From: Lasioglossum baleicum
Taxonomy: Eukaryota; Arthropoda; Insecta; Hymenoptera; Halictidae
Direction of reading: 5' to 3'
Assembly: GCF_051020765.1 (NCBI RefSeq)
Contig: NC_134939.1
Location: forward strand, 17,539,203-17,603,202
Length of the DNA stretch: 64,000 bases
Part shown: piece by piece, positions 61,013-64,000 of the stretch
Layout of the letters: each line of letters opens with the position of its first letter
Position numbering within the stretch: the first letter of the stretch is position 1
Position numbers and translations under genes: made by a program
The notes under the pieces: model-generated
What the model saw: the letters and a program-made list of their open reading frames with translations, nothing else
Told to the model about the DNA's origin: nothing
The model's database searches: none

Positions 61013-63046
61013 TGTCGAGCATAGTTACCCCGTCGTACCAGAGCACGAAAGCGTGCACGGTGATGGTCGGCGAAAATGCGGACTCGAAAACGTTAACGTC
61101 CGAGGCGAACAAGACGACCTCGACAGCGGTGGCGACGTCGTCGTCGCAGTCTAACAGCCGGGCAAGGCAGCAGACGTCTTCAGGAGGTAGTATTAACCCG
61201 TCGGGTCGCATGTTAGACTTCGTGTACACCCGTAACCGTAGGGACACCTATAACCAGCATGCGTTGCACCAAACTGTCGCATCCCCTAAATACCTGGAAG
61301 ACTCGTCTTCTTCCGAGGTCGAGACCTCCACGCAGCGGACGACCTCATCGGACGAGGATCGTCCTGGTAAGATTGTTGTGCATGAGACCGAGGTCGCCGA
61401 CGATCCCGGGGTGACGGAGAAACTCATCGACAACGCTGGGAACAACCCGATCGAGCGATCAGGATCGACAATTCCGAGCATCTCTGACTCCTCGATCGTT
61501 AACCACTCGCACGACTCAACTAGCACCCCTGTCTCCGCGGACCTAGATCCTTTCTCTGACCTTCCCTCAGCTTTTTCACCCTCCAGTCTCGATTCACTTA
61601 ACGAACCAGCGAACCAGTCTTCGGGGACCGAAAGCAGCGAAGACAGTTCTTCGTTCGCTGCCACCACTGATCCAGTTACCACCGACAATCCCGAACCCTC
61701 TACAACCGAGCCAGCCCCTGATTCGACGGATAATGCGAGTTCAGACGTCCCTGGCGACCATGCTGGTAGCACACAGTCTCCCGAAGCCTCGAAAGAAATC
61801 GTCGATGAGCAGGAAAGTTCAACGAGCGAGATCGATCCGATCAACTCTGGTTCCGCCGAGTCCTCGAGCACTGCTGAGAATCTATCCACGAGTCTCGATT
61901 CCTCGGAAGAGGCGAAGAACGAGCAGCCACCACCGTTGAGCTCGGAGAGCGACAGCGCCGAAAACGAAGCTTCCCGAAATCACGCTAGCTCGACGGGCGT
62001 GGTGAAAGAGATCCGAGAGCTCTCCAGGGAAGACTCTTCTTCGGAGTCTGAGGCACCCGGTCACGCGAGCAGCGAGAAATCCGAGGAGCCTCAGCGGGAC
62101 TACCCTCTACCGATCTACAATTACGGTCACGAGGAAGTGGAGATCGTGAAACTGAATCAGAAGAGCTCGGACCCCAAGCAACAAGACTTCGAGGCGCTCA
62201 ATGTTCATCGCGCGGTCCACAAAGCTAGCGACCTGCGAGTGATCACCAGAGAGGACGAGGACTTCCTTCGGGAATTCGAGAAGAAGTTCAGGGAGAAGAG
62301 TAACGAGGCTGAGAAGGAAGAGCCGAAGCGAGAGGAGCCTGAAACGAGCCCCGTGGTGCAGCGGGTGGAGATCGTCGAGGTCCCCGTCCAGAAATCTCCC
62401 GAATCCTCGTCATCGTCATCTTCATCTTCATCCCGGGTGCTTGTCAACATAACCATCGCTTCCGGAGACCCCGCAGCCTCGAAACCGCTTTACGTGCTGT
62501 CCGTCTCGGTACCCACCGGTTCTTCCGGCGTAAATGTGCAGCAAGAGCTTCACGAAGAACCGAAAGAGCCTAAAGGCGCTAGCATGAAGGCTGCTAGCAG
62601 CTCGGCATCGCTGGAGAACGATAATCGACTGCCTCCGCCCCCGCAGCCACCATCTTCTCCACCGTCTCCTATCTGGGCAGGTGGAGAATGCGAATGCTCT
62701 TGTCCCTGCATGGGCTCATCCTCTGACGAGTGGGACAACTTTTCAGCCGTCGACGAGAACCTGAACTTGTTCCCCGACAACGACAACCATAACGTCAGTC
62801 AATCAACCGACGAACAACCTTTCGGGACAGGGGTCCTGGAGGCGGGGTCAGACCTTCGGGAAAAAGAGGATCTGACCGAACTGTCGGTAAAGACCACCAC
62901 CGAGAATTATTCCGTAGCTACCGACGAGGACAATGCCACGGTGTACACCGAGTCGATTACCACTAGCACAGAGACAGAAAGCACCGTTGCAGAGTGCTCC
63001 TCAACTACCCCGTTACCCCCCGAACCCACTATACTGATCTTGGAAG
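61013..63046 (+). CDS. Ten-m: Teneurin exon 5: giant Ser/Thr/acidic extracellular stalk
   Basis: This exon encodes the rest of residue 191 through 868. It begins VSSIVTPSYQSTKACTVMVG, where the membrane-proximal Cys205 and VG match the insect Ten-m pattern as I recall it. RNRR at 264-267 (61231-61242) is a furin-type RXRR site, a feature described for teneurins near the membrane. Most of the rest is Ser/Thr/Asp/Glu-rich and probably disordered and glycosylated, with about nine N-x-S/T sites. A charged Lys/Glu stretch lies near 600-650, ten serines at 655-664, a poly-proline run at 731-743 and C-x-C-x-C-x-C at 750-756. The donor is GAAG/GTGAGG, phase 1. The open frame continues into the intron to a TGA at 63316. 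The exon is 2034 bases and phase 1-1. Confidence 0.75.
61231..61242 (+). other. Furin-type cleavage motif RNRR
   Basis: CGT AAC CGT AGG encodes R264-N-R-R267, followed by Asp, about 73 residues outside the membrane. It fits RX(K/R)R. Cleavage here would release the ectodomain from the membrane stub. Confidence 0.55.
62404..62433 (+). repeat. Coding poly-serine run (TCN)10
   Basis: Ten serine codons, mostly alternating TCA/TCG/TCT, sit at residues 655-664. This is a coding trinucleotide run likely to vary in length. Confidence 0.8.
62689..62709 (+). other. Cys-x-Cys-x-Cys-x-Cys cluster in the stalk
   Basis: CECSCPC encodes C750, C752, C754 and C756. These are alternating cysteines after a poly-proline segment, inside an otherwise cysteine-poor stalk. 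They could form disulfides between chains or bind metal. I do not know this motif from a named domain. Confidence 0.6.
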
Positions 63047-64000
63047 GTGAGGCCCCGTTTTCGAAGAATCTTTCGTCTAATCTTTCTCTTTCTACTCTCT
63101 TCCTAACACGGTGTCTTCCGGTTTCCGCTAACCCCCCTTTTCGATCGCTGTGCTCGCTTACTCTATGCTTGAATCGATGTCTAGTCTGTGGTAGAAACGT
63201 AGTGGTTGAAGAAAGCTTGTTCTACTGTCCAGAGATATTTCACTTTTTCATTTGTGAGTTTGTTCTCCGTTGCTCTACTACCTCATTAGTTCACTGCGGA
63301 TGTTTATGCAATTTTTGATTTTTATTCAGAAGATATTTTTGTAGATTCGAAACAAATAAAAATGATACCAAGTTCTATCGAATTTCAATAATAAACGCAT
63401 GAATATCCGCAGTCTACTCATTAGTTAGCCTAACCGTAGTGGTGCATCGTGGTAAGAGTGTGATCAAGGTGTACTCATCTCTAAGGAAACGGTGACGGAA
63501 CTATCTGATAAGTCTAGCTGTAGTTTAGAAATTTAAGAACCTCCTCGCTCATTCATGAATTGTGTTTCCGAAAAAGAAAAAAAGAATGCTATTATATAAT
63601 AGATGAAAATGAAGATAGAAGATACATAATTTAGCCGAAATTAGAACCGTGCGAGACGAGTTGACGTAGCAATTAACGCGATTAGCTCTCGCGAGACGAC
63701 GTGTGTCTAGAAACTGTATAAAATTCGCTGACGCGCAAAGCCTAGCAAGTACAGAAAGAGCCTCGCAGTTTTTTAATATCTAGTCTGGGTCACGACGGAG
63801 AGGAACCGTCAGTTTTCATACGGGGACTAAGTGAATAATTGCAAAATAATTGCGCGAAAGAGAGAGAGAAAGAAGAATTGTTTCATGGAGGAATAATAAC
63901 CCTTATGTCGGTAACAAACATTTTCTACAATGTTCAATGATGTTCCGCCTTATGGTTTCAATGCACATCTTTGTATCTCAAATACATATAGTTTGTATGT
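63047..64000 (+). other. Start of intron 5, runs off the window
   Basis: The intron begins GTGAGG and is pyrimidine-rich at first. It contains MITE-A (63283-63424) and a short GA-rich patch (63859-63875). The next teneurin exon, expected to lead into the EGF repeats, is not reached. Confidence 0.65.
63283..63424. mobile_element. MITE-A, complete copy in teneurin intron 5
   Basis: The left end CATTAGTTCACTGCGGATGT and the right end TATCCGCAGTCTACTCATTA are inverted repeats around about 95 bases of interior. The interior carries AATAAA at 63355-63360 and again near 63389. The left end supplies the TGA (63316-63318) that closes the frame running on from exon 5. Confidence 0.7.

Larger units (their letters stand above)
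33540..63046 (+). other. Ten-m: Teneurin gene, 5' part (five coding exons), probably Ten-m
   Basis: Five exons join with matching intron phases (1, 1, 2, 1, then 1 leaving the window) to give 868 residues with no internal stop. Teneurins are large type II transmembrane adhesion receptors that form homophilic or latrophilin contacts and guide axon and synapse matching; the Drosophila Ten-m gene is also called odd Oz. The assignment rests on the cytoplasmic PPDVPPRNPTMSR and SCLVRTSSG blocks, which I recognise from insect Ten-m, the single membrane helix, the CTVMVG-type sequence just outside it and a furin-type site. Ten-a is the main alternative. The EGF repeats, propeller, YD shell and C-terminus lie beyond position 64000, so the gene is partial here. 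Confidence 0.75.

Noticed and set aside
61248..61889. 213-codon open frame on the minus strand inside teneurin exon 5
   Set aside because: It is the antisense shadow of the Ser/Thr/Glu-rich coding exon. Few stops arise because of the sense codon bias. It has no recognisable product.
63047..63318. Continuation of the exon 5 frame as ordinary coding exon
   Set aside because: A strong GAAG/GTGAGG donor with the right phase lies at 63046/63047, and the sequence beyond is pyrimidine-rich, intron-like and ends in a MITE. It is kept only as a read-through hypothesis.

Overview
The window reads as an insect nuclear genome, most likely a hymenopteran. There are no dense prokaryote-type ORFs. Genes are split by GT-AG introns, non-coding DNA is abundant, and there are many GA/CT microsatellites, short GC-rich pentamer runs, mariner-type transposon ends and several families of MITE-like inverted-repeat elements. 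The order-level guess rests on this repeat style and on a teneurin-like protein, not on a database match.

The only protein-coding gene I can support is the 5' part of a teneurin gene on the + strand, probably the Ten-m (odd Oz) orthologue. Five coding exons can be joined with matching phases: 33540-33678, 53238-53420, 58570-58654, 60508-60671 and 61013-63046. Together they encode 868 residues plus one base of the next codon. They give a short cytoplasmic N-terminus with a PPDVPPRNPTMSR block and a SCLVRTSSG block, one type II transmembrane helix at about residues 170-191, a furin-type RNRR site just outside the membrane, and a very long Ser/Thr/Asp/Glu-rich extracellular stalk with a Cys-x-Cys cluster. 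The EGF repeats, beta-propeller and YD-repeat shell expected in teneurins must lie beyond the right edge.

Layout: 1 to about 32.6 kb holds no recognisable gene, only dispersed repeats, microsatellites and MITEs; it could be intergenic or an unseen 5' intron. About 32.6-33.54 kb is a CpG-rich stretch with two candidate core promoters and several upstream ATGs, one of whose uORFs ends overlapping the main start codon. 33.7-53.2 kb is a large first coding intron with a mariner end, a roughly 300 bp palindromic element and further MITEs. 53.4-61.0 kb contains exons 2-4 in shorter introns. 61.0-63.05 kb is the giant stalk exon. The last kilobase is intron, and a MITE there supplies both a stop codon and AATAAA motifs to any read-through transcript.

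I found no CRISPR array, rRNA, convincing tRNA or intact transposase gene. The observations most worth a second look are the multi-copy MITE family, the MITE-terminated read-through of the stalk exon, the symmetric exon phases, the ATGA uORF/start overlap and the long hairpin at 47.3-47.6 kb.
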